Below are positions 35,541 through 44,161 of a stretch of DNA of 64,000 nt, one piece after another (position 1 is the stretch's first letter; the number at the start of each line of letters is the position of its first letter). The stretch spans positions 496,001 to 560,000 of the forward strand of contig JASTVH010000001.1 in the NCBI GenBank assembly GCA_042862465.1, written 5' to 3'. The position numbers were made by a program, and so were the translations under genes. Origin of the DNA: JASTVH01 sp042862465. Its GTDB lineage: Bacteria > Pseudomonadota > Gammaproteobacteria > Pseudomonadales > Oleiphilaceae. Under the pieces are notes generated by a model, which worked only from the letters and a program-made list of their open reading frames with translations, had not been told where the DNA came from and searched no databases.

Positions 35541-36169
35541 AAGTCGAACTGGCGGGCCAGCAACCAAATGTCATAGAAGTCTTTCATCCGGCTGTTTAGC
35601 TCGCCCAGATACACCATGGCTTGGAACTTCTCGGCAATGGCACTTTCTCGACTGTAACAGAGCAATTCAGGAGCTGGTAAGTTCAACAAGATCGGGAAAG
35701 TAGCGCGATGCGCCGCGGGGTGAACGATGTCGCCGAACCCGATATCCAGCTGCATCTTGACCGTTGCGCCGTTCAGTTCGCCACTAAATAAAATCCGTAC
35801 GCCCTGGTAATCGGCGTCTTCGGTGATCTGCTCAGCCCTGAGGTTGGCAGCGTGGAAGATCATGCCATCGTCTTCCACTGGCTGGTCAATAATCTCAAGC
35901 ACTTGTGCGAGTACAGCGTCGTTATCGTTATTGGTACGCCCCAACATGTCGATATCCATGGTGGGGCGGGCTTGAGGGGCCTCCCATATTCGGAGCATGA
36001 GGGCGCCTTTGAGAATAAAACGGTTTCGGTGATGGGACTGACTCAGCCGATAGAGGAACCGCTCCATGGCGTAGTACTGCAAGAGCTCCTGGAAAGGGCG
36101 TCGCTCTTCACGAGCACGATTGAGCAAGCGTTGTCGAACCGATGCGGCAATATTCCGTTTGCCGGTCAT
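35507..36169 (-). CDS. AbiEii-type nucleotidyltransferase toxin, C-terminally truncated
   Basis: The 220-residue protein has the AbiEii/AbiGii nucleotidyltransferase fold: RFILKGALMLRIW (about 50-62), the catalytic TMDIDMLGR (about 69-77), and the ESAIAEKFQAMV and RMKDFYDIWLL motifs (about 172-204). AbiEii toxins use a nucleotide to modify tRNA or other targets and cause abortive phage infection. Family members usually run to about 290-310 residues; this frame ends soon after FDF, and the missing tail is visible out of frame downstream. The toxin may be inactive. The start overlaps abiEi by 4 bases. Confidence 0.85.
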   Translation of the reverse strand: MTGKRNIAASVRQRLLNRAREERRPFQELLQYYAMERFLYRLSQSHHRNRFILKGALMLRIWEAPQARPTMDIDMLGRTNNDNDAVLAQVLEIIDQPVEDDGMIFHAANLRAEQITEDADYQGVRILFSGELNGATVKMQLDIGFGDIVHPAAHRATFPILLNLPAPELLCYSRESAIAEKFQAMVYLGELNSRMKDFYDIWLLARQFDFYPQAQPGSRA

Positions 36170-36786
36170 AGATGGGCCTCTAAGTAAGGGAGCATGACCT
36201 TCTCAACCCGGCAGAGGCGGGCATACTCCAGGATCTTATTCAGTTTGAATGGGTGGCGCTTGCGGTATAGCTGAAGTGCTTCCATCACCAGATCCATACC
36301 GAGCCGATTTCGAAACTTGAAACAGTCTGCCAGGGTTTTTTCCACGGTATACACTCGAAGTAGCGTGCCGTCGACAGTGGTTTCTTCAATACCGGCAGAA
36401 AAAGCTGGTTCTGAGAACCGGTATCCGGTGACCGGTGGATGCTTGAGCCGAGGAAGTCGTGCCTGACGAGCCACCGCCAGATGCACCGTATGGGGAATCT
36501 GGGTGGTGATGTCGTGCCAGGCCAGGGCGGACACCAGGCAGAGGACCGCCTGGGGGAATTGGGATGCTACCACCACAAGATCTGGATTGGTGATGGGCGG
36601 TAGCTCGACCAGACGGTAAAGCCCCCGGCTAATGGACTCAATCACCCCCTCATCCCGCAATTTATAGAGCTGATAACGGCTAATGCCCAGCTTCAGCGCT
36701 TCACGCATACGCAGTTGGCCTCCATGAGCACGGAAGATGGCCTCCGGCGAAGCGTGTTGGGAGGGCGCTGCAGTGTTTTCAGACAA
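36166..36786 (-). CDS. AbiEi-type antitoxin and transcriptional repressor
   Basis: The 206-residue protein starts at a TTG at 36786 inside the operator. The N-terminal winged-helix (about 15-65, with LKLGISRYQLYKLRDEGVI and SRGLYRL) is the AbiEi DNA-binding domain. The C-terminal AbiEi antitoxin domain includes LVSALAWHDITTQ and TVEKTLADCFKFR. It represses its own operon by binding inverted repeats and neutralises AbiEii. Its integrity, beside a broken toxin, suggests decay of the pair starting with the toxin. Confidence 0.9.
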   Translation of the reverse strand: MSENTAAPSQHASPEAIFRAHGGQLRMREALKLGISRYQLYKLRDEGVIESISRGLYRLVELPPITNPDLVVVASQFPQAVLCLVSALAWHDITTQIPHTVHLAVARQARLPRLKHPPVTGYRFSEPAFSAGIEETTVDGTLLRVYTVEKTLADCFKFRNRLGMDLVMEALQLYRKRHPFKLNKILEYARLCRVEKVMLPYLEAHL

Positions 36787-36825
36787 AGTGTCACCATTTG
36801 TTGTTAAGTGGTGACAGTTTGTCTG
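36780..36825. promoter_or_regulatory. AbiE operator: near-perfect inverted repeat over the abiEi start
   Basis: AGACAAAGTGTCACCA (36781-36796) and TGGTGACAGTTTGTCT (36809-36824) pair with one mismatch around a 12-base AT-rich centre, with one more C-G pair outside. Inverted repeats just before abiEi are the known binding sites of AbiEi in other species. Confidence 0.75.
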
Positions 36826-37242
36826 GTGGAAGCCGTTAAATCAAGCGCCTCGACGACTTTGGAATCTTGTATGGCGGGACCGGCAGGTATTCGCCTTCCG
36901 TCTGCGCGGCCCAGGCCTGCGCCCGTTACCGTGCCCACAGCACGGCCTGTCCCAGAACCTAAATCCGGGTGGGAGTATCGTAATGATGTTTAAGGAAGTC
37001 CGTGGTGGGGAGCCGATTCAAATTGAAGGGCATGGTGTTGCGCCGGACCAGCTTTAAAATCGGAATCGGCCTGGTCTTAGCGATCGAACATGGCACGCCT
37101 TGAAGGCCTCTGTCCAACCCCTCGGACACGGGACATTATGGTGGATTCCAGGCGCCACTAAACCAACGTCTACTTCAAACATTACCCTCCAGTATGGTAT
37201 CGCTAAGGCAAACAACTGAATCCACACCCCAGGGAGACCTCC
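36826..37242. other. Gap between the AbiE pair and the IDH-like gene
   Basis: Short frames occur here, one ending EPKSGWEYRNDV, but none has a ribosome site or known motif. It is the right boundary of the accessory region. A repeat of the tRNA-Leu 3' end, which would mark an attachment site, was looked for and not found. Confidence 0.4.
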
Positions 37243-38979
37243 ATGACAAACAGGATCAATGTCACCTCGCCACTGGTGATTCTTCACGGTGATGAAATGG
37301 CCCAGGTGGCTTTTGAGCAGATTCTTGAGCGGTTTGTGACTTCGCGTCTGGATATTGAGCTGGAGGAAATCGATTTGTCTGCGGAGCATCGGCTGTTGAC
37401 CAATGGCCAGGCGGTGACGGATGCGATTGAGGCGCTTCAGCGTTATGGGGTGGGGATCAAGAACGCGGGCATGACAGTCAATCGGGAGCAGTTGAAGGAG
37501 CTGCTCGCCAAGCACAAGGACCTGAAAGAGGACGATCTCGACCCGCTGGCCACCAAATCCCCCAACGGGGCGATCCGCAAGGGTATCAGCGGCAACATCA
37601 CCCGCGAGGATATCCCGTTCCGCCGGCTCAATATCAAGCGGCCGGACTGGGTGGGGCGCGACATTGAGGTCGATACCATGGAGGACGGCGGCATCAAGGA
37701 CAGCTTCAATCAGCTCTCCATGGCTACCGGGGTGCTCAAGCTGATGTTCGTGGGCAGTAGCGGGGATCCGGTGGAGTTGCACCGTCGTGAGATCAACAAG
37801 GGCGATCCCTGGCTGCTCGGCACCAATGATGTGGAGGATGTGAAAGCCTGGGCGCACCGTTTCTTCCAGCGCGCCATCGATGAGAAGCGCGACGTCTACC
37901 TGGGCCTGAAGGACACGGTGATTCCAGGCTACGACGGTGCCATGCGAACCATCATCGAGGACATCTACAAGAGCGATTACCAGGACAAGCTCAAGGAACT
38001 GGGACTGGCCTATCATTACGAGCTGATAGACGCCCAGGCCGCGCGCCTCATTTCCAACCCGCCGGAGCGTGCGCTGTGGGGGGTACCGGACAACACCACC
38101 GGGCGCAAGCTGTACAAGCTGGTGGAGCAGCTCAAGGAATATGGCATTCCCGGGCGTTATGCCCATGTGTCCATCTCTCGCATGAGCGCCGGCGGGGGCG
38201 ACCAGTACGGGAGCTTCAATATGCCGGCCGAGGAAGACGGGATTCTCAAGGCGATCGTGGATGGCGATGAGAAACATGCCCGCCGGGTCCGTAAAGGCGA
38301 TCCCATTCTGCTGATGTCCAATGACCGCCAGGCCATCAAGGACTGGGTGACCCAGGTGTTTCGCGATGCCTCGCGCAAGGACAAGGAGGTGTACTTCGGC
38401 CTCAAGCGCGAATACATGGAATACGATGAGGTGTATAGCGATGTGATCACCGAGGTGCGCCGTGAATTGGCCCGCAACGAAACGCCGCCGCCGTCGTTCA
38501 TGATCATGCGGCCTTCGAGCCAACTGAAAAAGATGATCTCGGACCCGCCCCGCAATGCCCTCTATCCGTCCCAGAACCTGGACGGGGACATCTACTCGGA
38601 CATTTCCGCCGCGCTGGGTGGCAGCCTGGCCACGGCCAGTTCCATCATCGAGAGCAAGGACGGCACCATGCTCTTCGAGGCGCCCCATGGCACCGCCCAT
38701 GATCTCTACCTGAAATACCTGGAGAGCGACGGCAAGGTGGTCCACTTCAATCCCTCCGCCCTGATCTATGCCGTGGGCAATGCCCTGGAGGCCCTGGGCG
38801 AGCAGGAGGACAACGCGCCGTTGATGGAATACGCGGCCAATCTCAAGAAAGCACTGATCAATACCGTCGACAGTGGTGTGGTCACCGCCGACCTCAAGGG
38901 CAAGACCCTGGACCCCGATTCGGAGCGGGAAGTGGATATGGTCGGGTTTCTGGAAGCGGTGGAAGAGGCGCTTCAGTGA
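37243..38979 (+). CDS. Isocitrate-dehydrogenase-like enzyme with an internal tandem duplication
   Basis: The 578-residue protein starts like type II IDH (VILHGDEMAQVAFEQIL), with KSPNGAIRKGISGNITRED (about 105-123). It ends like it with NLDGDIYSDISAALGG, FEAPHGTAHD and NPSALIYAVGNALE. Residues about 152-280 and 320-441 are two copies of the substrate-side segment: KGDPWLLGTNDVEDVKAW/KGDPILLMSNDRQAIKDW, DVYLGLK/EVYFGLK and RLISNPPERAL/KMISDPPRNAL. This explains the length (type II IDH is about 410). It presumably oxidises a 3-carboxy-2-hydroxy acid; the true substrate is uncertain. GGGAG precedes the start. Confidence 0.75.
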   Translation: MTNRINVTSPLVILHGDEMAQVAFEQILERFVTSRLDIELEEIDLSAEHRLLTNGQAVTDAIEALQRYGVGIKNAGMTVNREQLKELLAKHKDLKEDDLDPLATKSPNGAIRKGISGNITREDIPFRRLNIKRPDWVGRDIEVDTMEDGGIKDSFNQLSMATGVLKLMFVGSSGDPVELHRREINKGDPWLLGTNDVEDVKAWAHRFFQRAIDEKRDVYLGLKDTVIPGYDGAMRTIIEDIYKSDYQDKLKELGLAYHYELIDAQAARLISNPPERALWGVPDNTTGRKLYKLVEQLKEYGIPGRYAHVSISRMSAGGGDQYGSFNMPAEEDGILKAIVDGDEKHARRVRKGDPILLMSNDRQAIKDWVTQVFRDASRKDKEVYFGLKREYMEYDEVYSDVITEVRRELARNETPPPSFMIMRPSSQLKKMISDPPRNALYPSQNLDGDIYSDISAALGGSLATASSIIESKDGTMLFEAPHGTAHDLYLKYLESDGKVVHFNPSALIYAVGNALEALGEQEDNAPLMEYAANLKKALINTVDSGVVTADLKGKTLDPDSEREVDMVGFLEAVEEALQ

Positions 38980-39058
38980 TCGCTCCCTATCGAAATCGGC
39001 TCTCACAGTTTCAGATATGCTAAAATGTATTCTGTAACCTATTAGGCCCCTATCTATA

Positions 39059-39799
39059 ATGAAATCTTTCAGCAGCCGTTTTGGTCTGGCCATTGTCTTC
39101 GTGTTGCTGTTTGCAAGTGGTTTGGCCGTTGCTGAATTGCGTATCGCTGTTCCGCGTATCACCAATCTCCTTGAAGCCGATCAGTCTGGCGTCTATCAGC
39201 GCATTATGGAAAAGGCCCTGGTCGGCATCGACATGCCAGTGCGCCAGGAATTCTTCCCTTACAAACGGGCCAACCTGCTATTTGAAAAAGGTCAATTCGA
39301 CTGTATCTATTCGATGACCGACGTCATGGCCAAAAAGCTGGGCAAGAACCGTATTGTGGCCAGTTTTCCGCTGGGGGCATTTGCCTACCATATGTTCACC
39401 CTCAAAACGACGCCGGTACTGACTTTACCGAGCCAGCTGTTGGGGAAAAGGGTCTCCGGAGTGATCGGACAGGACGCCTATTACCGCGACGCCCTGTTGC
39501 CGGAGACCAACCTGATGCTGGTCCTTTCTGATGAGCAAAACCTGAAGTTGCTGCGGCAACGTCGCATCGATGTGATGATTGCGGCGTTGCCTGATATATC
39601 CACCTATGTTTCGGAACTGGCATATTCTCCGAACCATCCGTTGTTCAAGGGCTATGACCGGATGACCTGTCATAAAACGGATGAATCCAAACGGTTCGTG
39701 GATGCGCTGTCCCGGCAGTTGAAGCTATTGAAGCAGGACGGCACGTACCAGCGTCTGGCCGGTCGGCTGTTTGTGGATTTCGATGCTGATGATGTCTGA
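39059..39799 (+). CDS. Periplasmic solute-binding protein (SBP family 3-like)
   Basis: The 246-residue protein has a signal peptide (about 1-25, cleaved near AVA-ELRIAV). A type II binding fold follows with FPYKRANLLFEKGQFDCIYS and VSGVIGQDAYYRD. No transporter permease is adjacent, so it may serve as a stand-alone sensor or a remotely encoded ABC system, as is common for this family in marine gammaproteobacteria. A ribosome site is not evident before ATG 39059. Confidence 0.75.
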   Translation: MKSFSSRFGLAIVFVLLFASGLAVAELRIAVPRITNLLEADQSGVYQRIMEKALVGIDMPVRQEFFPYKRANLLFEKGQFDCIYSMTDVMAKKLGKNRIVASFPLGAFAYHMFTLKTTPVLTLPSQLLGKRVSGVIGQDAYYRDALLPETNLMLVLSDEQNLKLLRQRRIDVMIAALPDISTYVSELAYSPNHPLFKGYDRMTCHKTDESKRFVDALSRQLKLLKQDGTYQRLAGRLFVDFDADDV

Positions 39800-39967
39800 C
39801 CGGTTGTGACATAACCTACCTAATCAATAAAACCTCCTCTGTGTAACTCGTGGGGCTTGCCTTGGGTGCTGGCACTGAGCGCCTCCCAAGCAAATGGCCG
39901 GGCTTCTCTGGACATTGGGCCTGCAAAGGGCAAAGAATGAACCTATTCCGGTTTTCTGGAGACTGCT

Positions 39968-41311
39968 ATGCAGCCTGCCCGTCGAAGCCACATCGCGGTC
40001 GCAGATTTTCAGCAGCTTCAGGGCATCTGGCGCTCCCAGGGATATGGCAAGCTGTTGCTGGTCGACCAGGAGCGCTACACGCTGTTTGAAGAAACCGCGA
40101 TCAGCTGTCAGAAGGTCTATGCCGGTAACCTCGATGAACTGGCCGAGTATTACGATGATCTCCGGATTTCTCCAGCGGGTCAGACGTTCAGCGCCCACCG
40201 GGCCACCGGGGTCACCCGTATCGGCTTTCGCCGGCTGAAGGCCCTGCCGCGGACCGTGGCGCGGACCCGGGACCACAACCCCCAGGATCCGGAATACAAC
40301 TTTGAGGTGTTCTGGCGCACCTTCGCGGAGCAGTACGCGCTCTTTGGCCTCAAGGGCGTTGACTGGAACCAGACCTACCAAACCTATCGGCCCCGCATCC
40401 ATGCCGGAAGCTCCCGTGAAACCCTGTTTGCCACGTTGGCTGCCATGATACGCCCTTTGAAAGATGGTCATGTCCGGCTGCATACGCCCTGGGGCCACTT
40501 CAATGCCGGCGCTTTGCCGGCCCTCTATCGGCGCCTGGAGCGGGAGCTTGAAGAGGCCAACGATGCGCGTGAACTTGGCCGTTACCTGGGCGATCTGCAG
40601 GAATGGTCGCAGGACCTGATCCACGGCGACTATCTGGCCGGCAAGGGGCGCCAGGCCGGAAACCGTCTGGTGGACTGGGGCTGGCTGAATGAGAGCACCG
40701 GCTATCTGGGTATTCGGGCCATGGCCGGCCAGAGCGGGCAGATTGGTCATCCGGGACAGGATGTGACGGCGACTGACAGGGTGATGCAAAAGGTGTTGGG
40801 CGACCTGGGCGCTTGCCCCAATCTGGTGGTGGATATTCGTGGCAATGGGGGCGGTTACGACGCGGTTGCCCTGCGCTTTGCCGGGTACCTTCTGGATCGC
40901 AAACGTCTGGCCTTCACCAAATGCGCCCGACGGGGCACCGGTTATACCGGCAAGCAGGCGGTGCATGTGATGCCAGCCAGGGAGGGCACTTACCAGGGGA
41001 ATCTGTTCGTGCTCACCAGCGAGCTGACGGCCAGCGCCGCGGAAATCTTTGTACTTGCGCTTTTGCAACGCCCTAATCTGACACTGGTCGGCGAACCCAC
41101 TCAGGGCATCCTCTCTGACACCCTGGAGCGCCATATGCCCAATGGCTGGCACCTGACGCTATCCAACGAGATCTATGAGGCTTACTCGGGCGAGCTCTAT
41201 GAGGATGTGGGTATTCCGCCCCATGTCCGCATGCCCTACCTGAGTCGAAAGGGCCGTGAAGCTGACCAGGACCGGATGCTGGAGCGTGTGTTGCGCTGGC
41301 ATTCAGCGTGA
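39968..41311 (+). CDS. S41-family (tail-specific protease-like) peptidase
   Basis: The 447-residue protein has an S41 core: VVDIRGNGGGYDAVALRF (about 287-304), the nucleophile serine in LTSELTASAAEIF (about 349-361), and VGEPTQGILSDT (about 371-382). The N-terminal 100 residues are not a PDZ domain, and there is no signal peptide from ATG 39968, which has GGAG before it. It resembles tricorn-like/retinol-binding S41 hydrolases more than Prc. Substrate unknown. Confidence 0.82.
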   Translation: MQPARRSHIAVADFQQLQGIWRSQGYGKLLLVDQERYTLFEETAISCQKVYAGNLDELAEYYDDLRISPAGQTFSAHRATGVTRIGFRRLKALPRTVARTRDHNPQDPEYNFEVFWRTFAEQYALFGLKGVDWNQTYQTYRPRIHAGSSRETLFATLAAMIRPLKDGHVRLHTPWGHFNAGALPALYRRLERELEEANDARELGRYLGDLQEWSQDLIHGDYLAGKGRQAGNRLVDWGWLNESTGYLGIRAMAGQSGQIGHPGQDVTATDRVMQKVLGDLGACPNLVVDIRGNGGGYDAVALRFAGYLLDRKRLAFTKCARRGTGYTGKQAVHVMPAREGTYQGNLFVLTSELTASAAEIFVLALLQRPNLTLVGEPTQGILSDTLERHMPNGWHLTLSNEIYEAYSGELYEDVGIPPHVRMPYLSRKGREADQDRMLERVLRWHSA

Positions 41312-41387
41312 GCGGGTATATGGGGCGGTTGCTATATGCAGTGAGGGCCACCGGCTGCAGGGCAGGGTGAAGCGTCGACTTCGGGTA

Positions 41388-43265
41388 TTACTCCGGCGAT
41401 GTCCACACCGGTGCGCCTTCCTGCTTCGCCGCCTCGCGCTGTTCGCGCATGGCCTCGCCCAGTGTTTCCTCCAGTTTCATGAACAGTTCGCTGTAACGCG
41501 GCCCAAATGGTGCGCCTTCTTCGAGTTCTTTCCAGGCCCCGAAGAGTTCGTCTTCGTGAGCGGCTTCGCTGTCGGTGAAGACGTCCGTCATCTGTTTGGC
41601 TCTGCCCGGGTGGACGCCCATCGCCGTCAGCGTCTGGGCGCCCATGACCAGTGCGGAGTGGTAGGTTTCGCTCACGGTCTGGTCGGCACCGGCATCGCGC
41701 AACTGGTACTGGTGGCCCCGGTCCCAGGCGCGGGCGAGTATCCAGACGCCGGGATAGTGGTGCTTGACGTGATGGACCAGCGTGACGGCGCGGTCCCGGT
41801 CGTCGATGGCGACCACCAGGGCCCGGGCGCTTTCAATGCCGGCGGTTTCCAGCAGGTCGGCGCGGGTGGCGTCGCCAAAGTAGCTCTTGAGGTGAATGCG
41901 GCGGGCGTTTTCCACCTGGTTGATCTCGTGGTCCAGCACCACGATGGGGATGTTGTTGGCGCGCAGCAGGCGGCAGACGATCTGACCGAAACGGCCGATA
42001 CCTGCGACGATGACGGGGGCCTGCTCGTCGATGGTGTCGGCGGGCTGGTCGCTGTTCTTGGCGGTGCGGTAGCGGGGCAGTACCCACTGGTCATAGACGA
42101 TGAACAGGACCGGGGTCAGGAACATGGAAAAGGCCACCACCAGCGAGAGCAGGCTGCCGGTATCCGGGGGGATGACGCCGTTTTGCTGGCTGTAGTTCAG
42201 CAGCACAAAGCCGAATTCACCGGCCTGGGCCAGACCCAGGGTAAACAGCCAGCCGTTGCTGCCGCGCAGCCGGAAGAGCAGGGCGAGGCCGAGCAGCACG
42301 AGGCCCTTGCCGGCCATCAGGGCCAACCCCAGTACCACGACGGTGCCTAGCTCATCCCAAAGCAGCTGGAAATCGATGCCGGCCCCTACGGTGATGAAAA
42401 ACAACCCCAGAAGCAGGCCTTTGAACGGGTCAATGTTGGCTTCCAGTTCGTGCCGGAACTCACTGTTGGCCAGTACGACGCCGCCAAGAAAGGCGCCCAG
42501 TGCGGGGGAGAGATTGACCAGACTCATGAGCGCGGCGATGCCGATCACCAGCATCAGGGCGGCCGCGGTGGACACTTCCCGCAGCCCCGATTCCACCACG
42601 TAGCGAAAGAGCGGGCGGGTGATGTAGTAGCCGCCACCCACCACCACGGCGACGGCCGCGATCACGACCACTCCGTGGGCCCACGCCGGGAGCTCGTTCA
42701 CCAGACTCATGCCGGCGTCATGATCTGCGTTGATGTCACCGCCGCCGATCGTCCCGAGGGTCAGCAGGGGAAACAGCGCCAGCATGGGAATGACGGCGAT
42801 GTCCTGGAACAGCAGAACGGAAAACGCGCTGCGACCACCGTCGGTTTTGGCCAGGCCTTTCTCATTGAGGGTTTGCAGTACGATGGCCGTGGAGGACAGG
42901 GCAAAGATAAAGCCGATGGCCACGCTGGTCTGCCAGGGCTGGCCGGCGAACCAGGCCACCAACCAGCCGAGGCAGGCCGTCACGACAACTTGCAGGCCTC
43001 CCAGTCCCACCAGCCGGGTGCGCATGGCCCAGAGGGATCTCGGGTCGAGTTCCAGGCCGACGATGAACAGCATCATCACGACGCCGAACTCGGCAAAATG
43101 CTGGATGGTGTTGGTTTCCTGGCCGACCAATCCGGCCATGGGGCCGATGGCAATCCCCGCCACCAGATAACCCAGGACTGAGCCCAACCCCAGCCGCTTT
43201 GCCAGGGGGACGGCGATAACCGCGGCGGCAAGGTAGATGAAGGCCTGAACAAAATAGCTGGTCAT
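41388..43265 (-). CDS. KefB/KefC-type potassium/proton antiporter with RCK domain
   Basis: The start at ATG 43265, behind AGGA, gives 625 residues; the longer frame upstream is unsupported. Twelve or so membrane helices form the Na+/H+ exchanger domain (about 1-385), and an NAD-binding RCK/TrkA-N domain (about 405-525, loop VAGIGRFGQIVCRLL) follows. KefB/C export K+ when opened by electrophile-glutathione adducts. No kefF/kefG partner is nearby, and the gene diverges from the transglutaminase-like gene. Confidence 0.9.
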   Translation of the reverse strand: MTSYFVQAFIYLAAAVIAVPLAKRLGLGSVLGYLVAGIAIGPMAGLVGQETNTIQHFAEFGVVMMLFIVGLELDPRSLWAMRTRLVGLGGLQVVVTACLGWLVAWFAGQPWQTSVAIGFIFALSSTAIVLQTLNEKGLAKTDGGRSAFSVLLFQDIAVIPMLALFPLLTLGTIGGGDINADHDAGMSLVNELPAWAHGVVVIAAVAVVVGGGYYITRPLFRYVVESGLREVSTAAALMLVIGIAALMSLVNLSPALGAFLGGVVLANSEFRHELEANIDPFKGLLLGLFFITVGAGIDFQLLWDELGTVVVLGLALMAGKGLVLLGLALLFRLRGSNGWLFTLGLAQAGEFGFVLLNYSQQNGVIPPDTGSLLSLVVAFSMFLTPVLFIVYDQWVLPRYRTAKNSDQPADTIDEQAPVIVAGIGRFGQIVCRLLRANNIPIVVLDHEINQVENARRIHLKSYFGDATRADLLETAGIESARALVVAIDDRDRAVTLVHHVKHHYPGVWILARAWDRGHQYQLRDAGADQTVSETYHSALVMGAQTLTAMGVHPGRAKQMTDVFTDSEAAHEDELFGAWKELEEGAPFGPRYSELFMKLEETLGEAMREQREAAKQEGAPVWTSPE

Positions 43266-43417
43266 GAGGCTGCGTCCTGATCCATTCGGACAATGGTTTT
43301 GGCAGGCAGGTTCATTGGTGCTCAAGGCCCTGTCCGCAAAGATGCAGGGACGAGTATAGTGTACCCAGCAGCTCCGATTGAAACTTTGAGCGGGGTACAC
43401 CCGCACCGGGAGCGTCA

Positions 43418-44098
43418 ATGATGGATGCCTGTCTTCGGCCTACGTATTTTTTCGACTATGACCAGCCGGACCTCAGGGCCTGGATCGAGAAGCAGGTGAT
43501 TGGGGTGACCGATGATCCGCTGGAACAGATCAAGGCGCTGTATCTCGCCGTGCAGGACCAGGTGGCCTATAACCCGTACGTGTGCCGTCCCGAAGCTGAA
43601 ACCTTTCGTGCCAGCCATGCGCTGCTGAGCGGTGAAAGCTACTGCATCCCGAAAGCGGTGCTCCTGGGGGCCGCGGCCCGGGCTATCGGCGTGCCCAGCC
43701 GGCTCGGGTTGGCGGACGTGCGCAACCACTTGTCCAGTCCGCGCCTGATCGAGTGGCTGCAGTCCGATATTTTCCGCATGCACGGGTTTATCGAGCTCTA
43801 CCTGAATGGCCGTTGGGTCAAGGCGACGCCGGCCTTTAATGAACGGTTATGCCGGTTGATCGGTGTGGAGCCCCTTGAGTTCGACGGGTTGGCGGATTCG
43901 GTGTTTCAGCCCTATACGGCGGATGGCAAGGCTCACATGGAATACGTCTTCGACCATGGGGTGTTTGATGACGTCCCCCATGACTACATCGTGGCAGGGC
44001 TGCGCCAGGCCTACGGGCATTTGTTCGAGGGGAACGAACCTCGGTCGGATTTCCGGGGCAGCCTTGAGGGCGAGATTGCTCCTGGCAACCGGGAATAG
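43418..44098 (+). CDS. Transglutaminase-like cysteine protein
   Basis: The 226-residue protein has the core of the bacterial transglutaminase-like family: Cys in GESYCIPKAVLLGAAARAIG (about 70-89), His in RMHGFIELYLNGRWV (about 126-140) and Asp or Asn after it in TPAFN. This is a Cys-His-Asp triad of a protease or amidase type. There is no signal peptide, so it is cytoplasmic. GGGAG precedes ATG 43418. Confidence 0.85.
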   Translation: MMDACLRPTYFFDYDQPDLRAWIEKQVIGVTDDPLEQIKALYLAVQDQVAYNPYVCRPEAETFRASHALLSGESYCIPKAVLLGAAARAIGVPSRLGLADVRNHLSSPRLIEWLQSDIFRMHGFIELYLNGRWVKATPAFNERLCRLIGVEPLEFDGLADSVFQPYTADGKAHMEYVFDHGVFDDVPHDYIVAGLRQAYGHLFEGNEPRSDFRGSLEGEIAPGNRE

Positions 44099-44161
44099 AG
44101 ACCGCCGGGCGAGGCAGACTCCGTAACCCGGCTGTCGCATCAGCAGACTTTATAGCTTTTC

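Noticed and set aside
19205..37242. A repeat of the tRNA-Leu 3' end marking a right attachment site
   Set aside because: No match of useful length to the T-arm/acceptor sequence was found within the window.
37054..39165. A 703-residue minus-strand open frame opposite the IDH-like gene
   Set aside because: Antisense shadow of a gene with clear IDH motifs; it also runs over the neighbouring gene's start.
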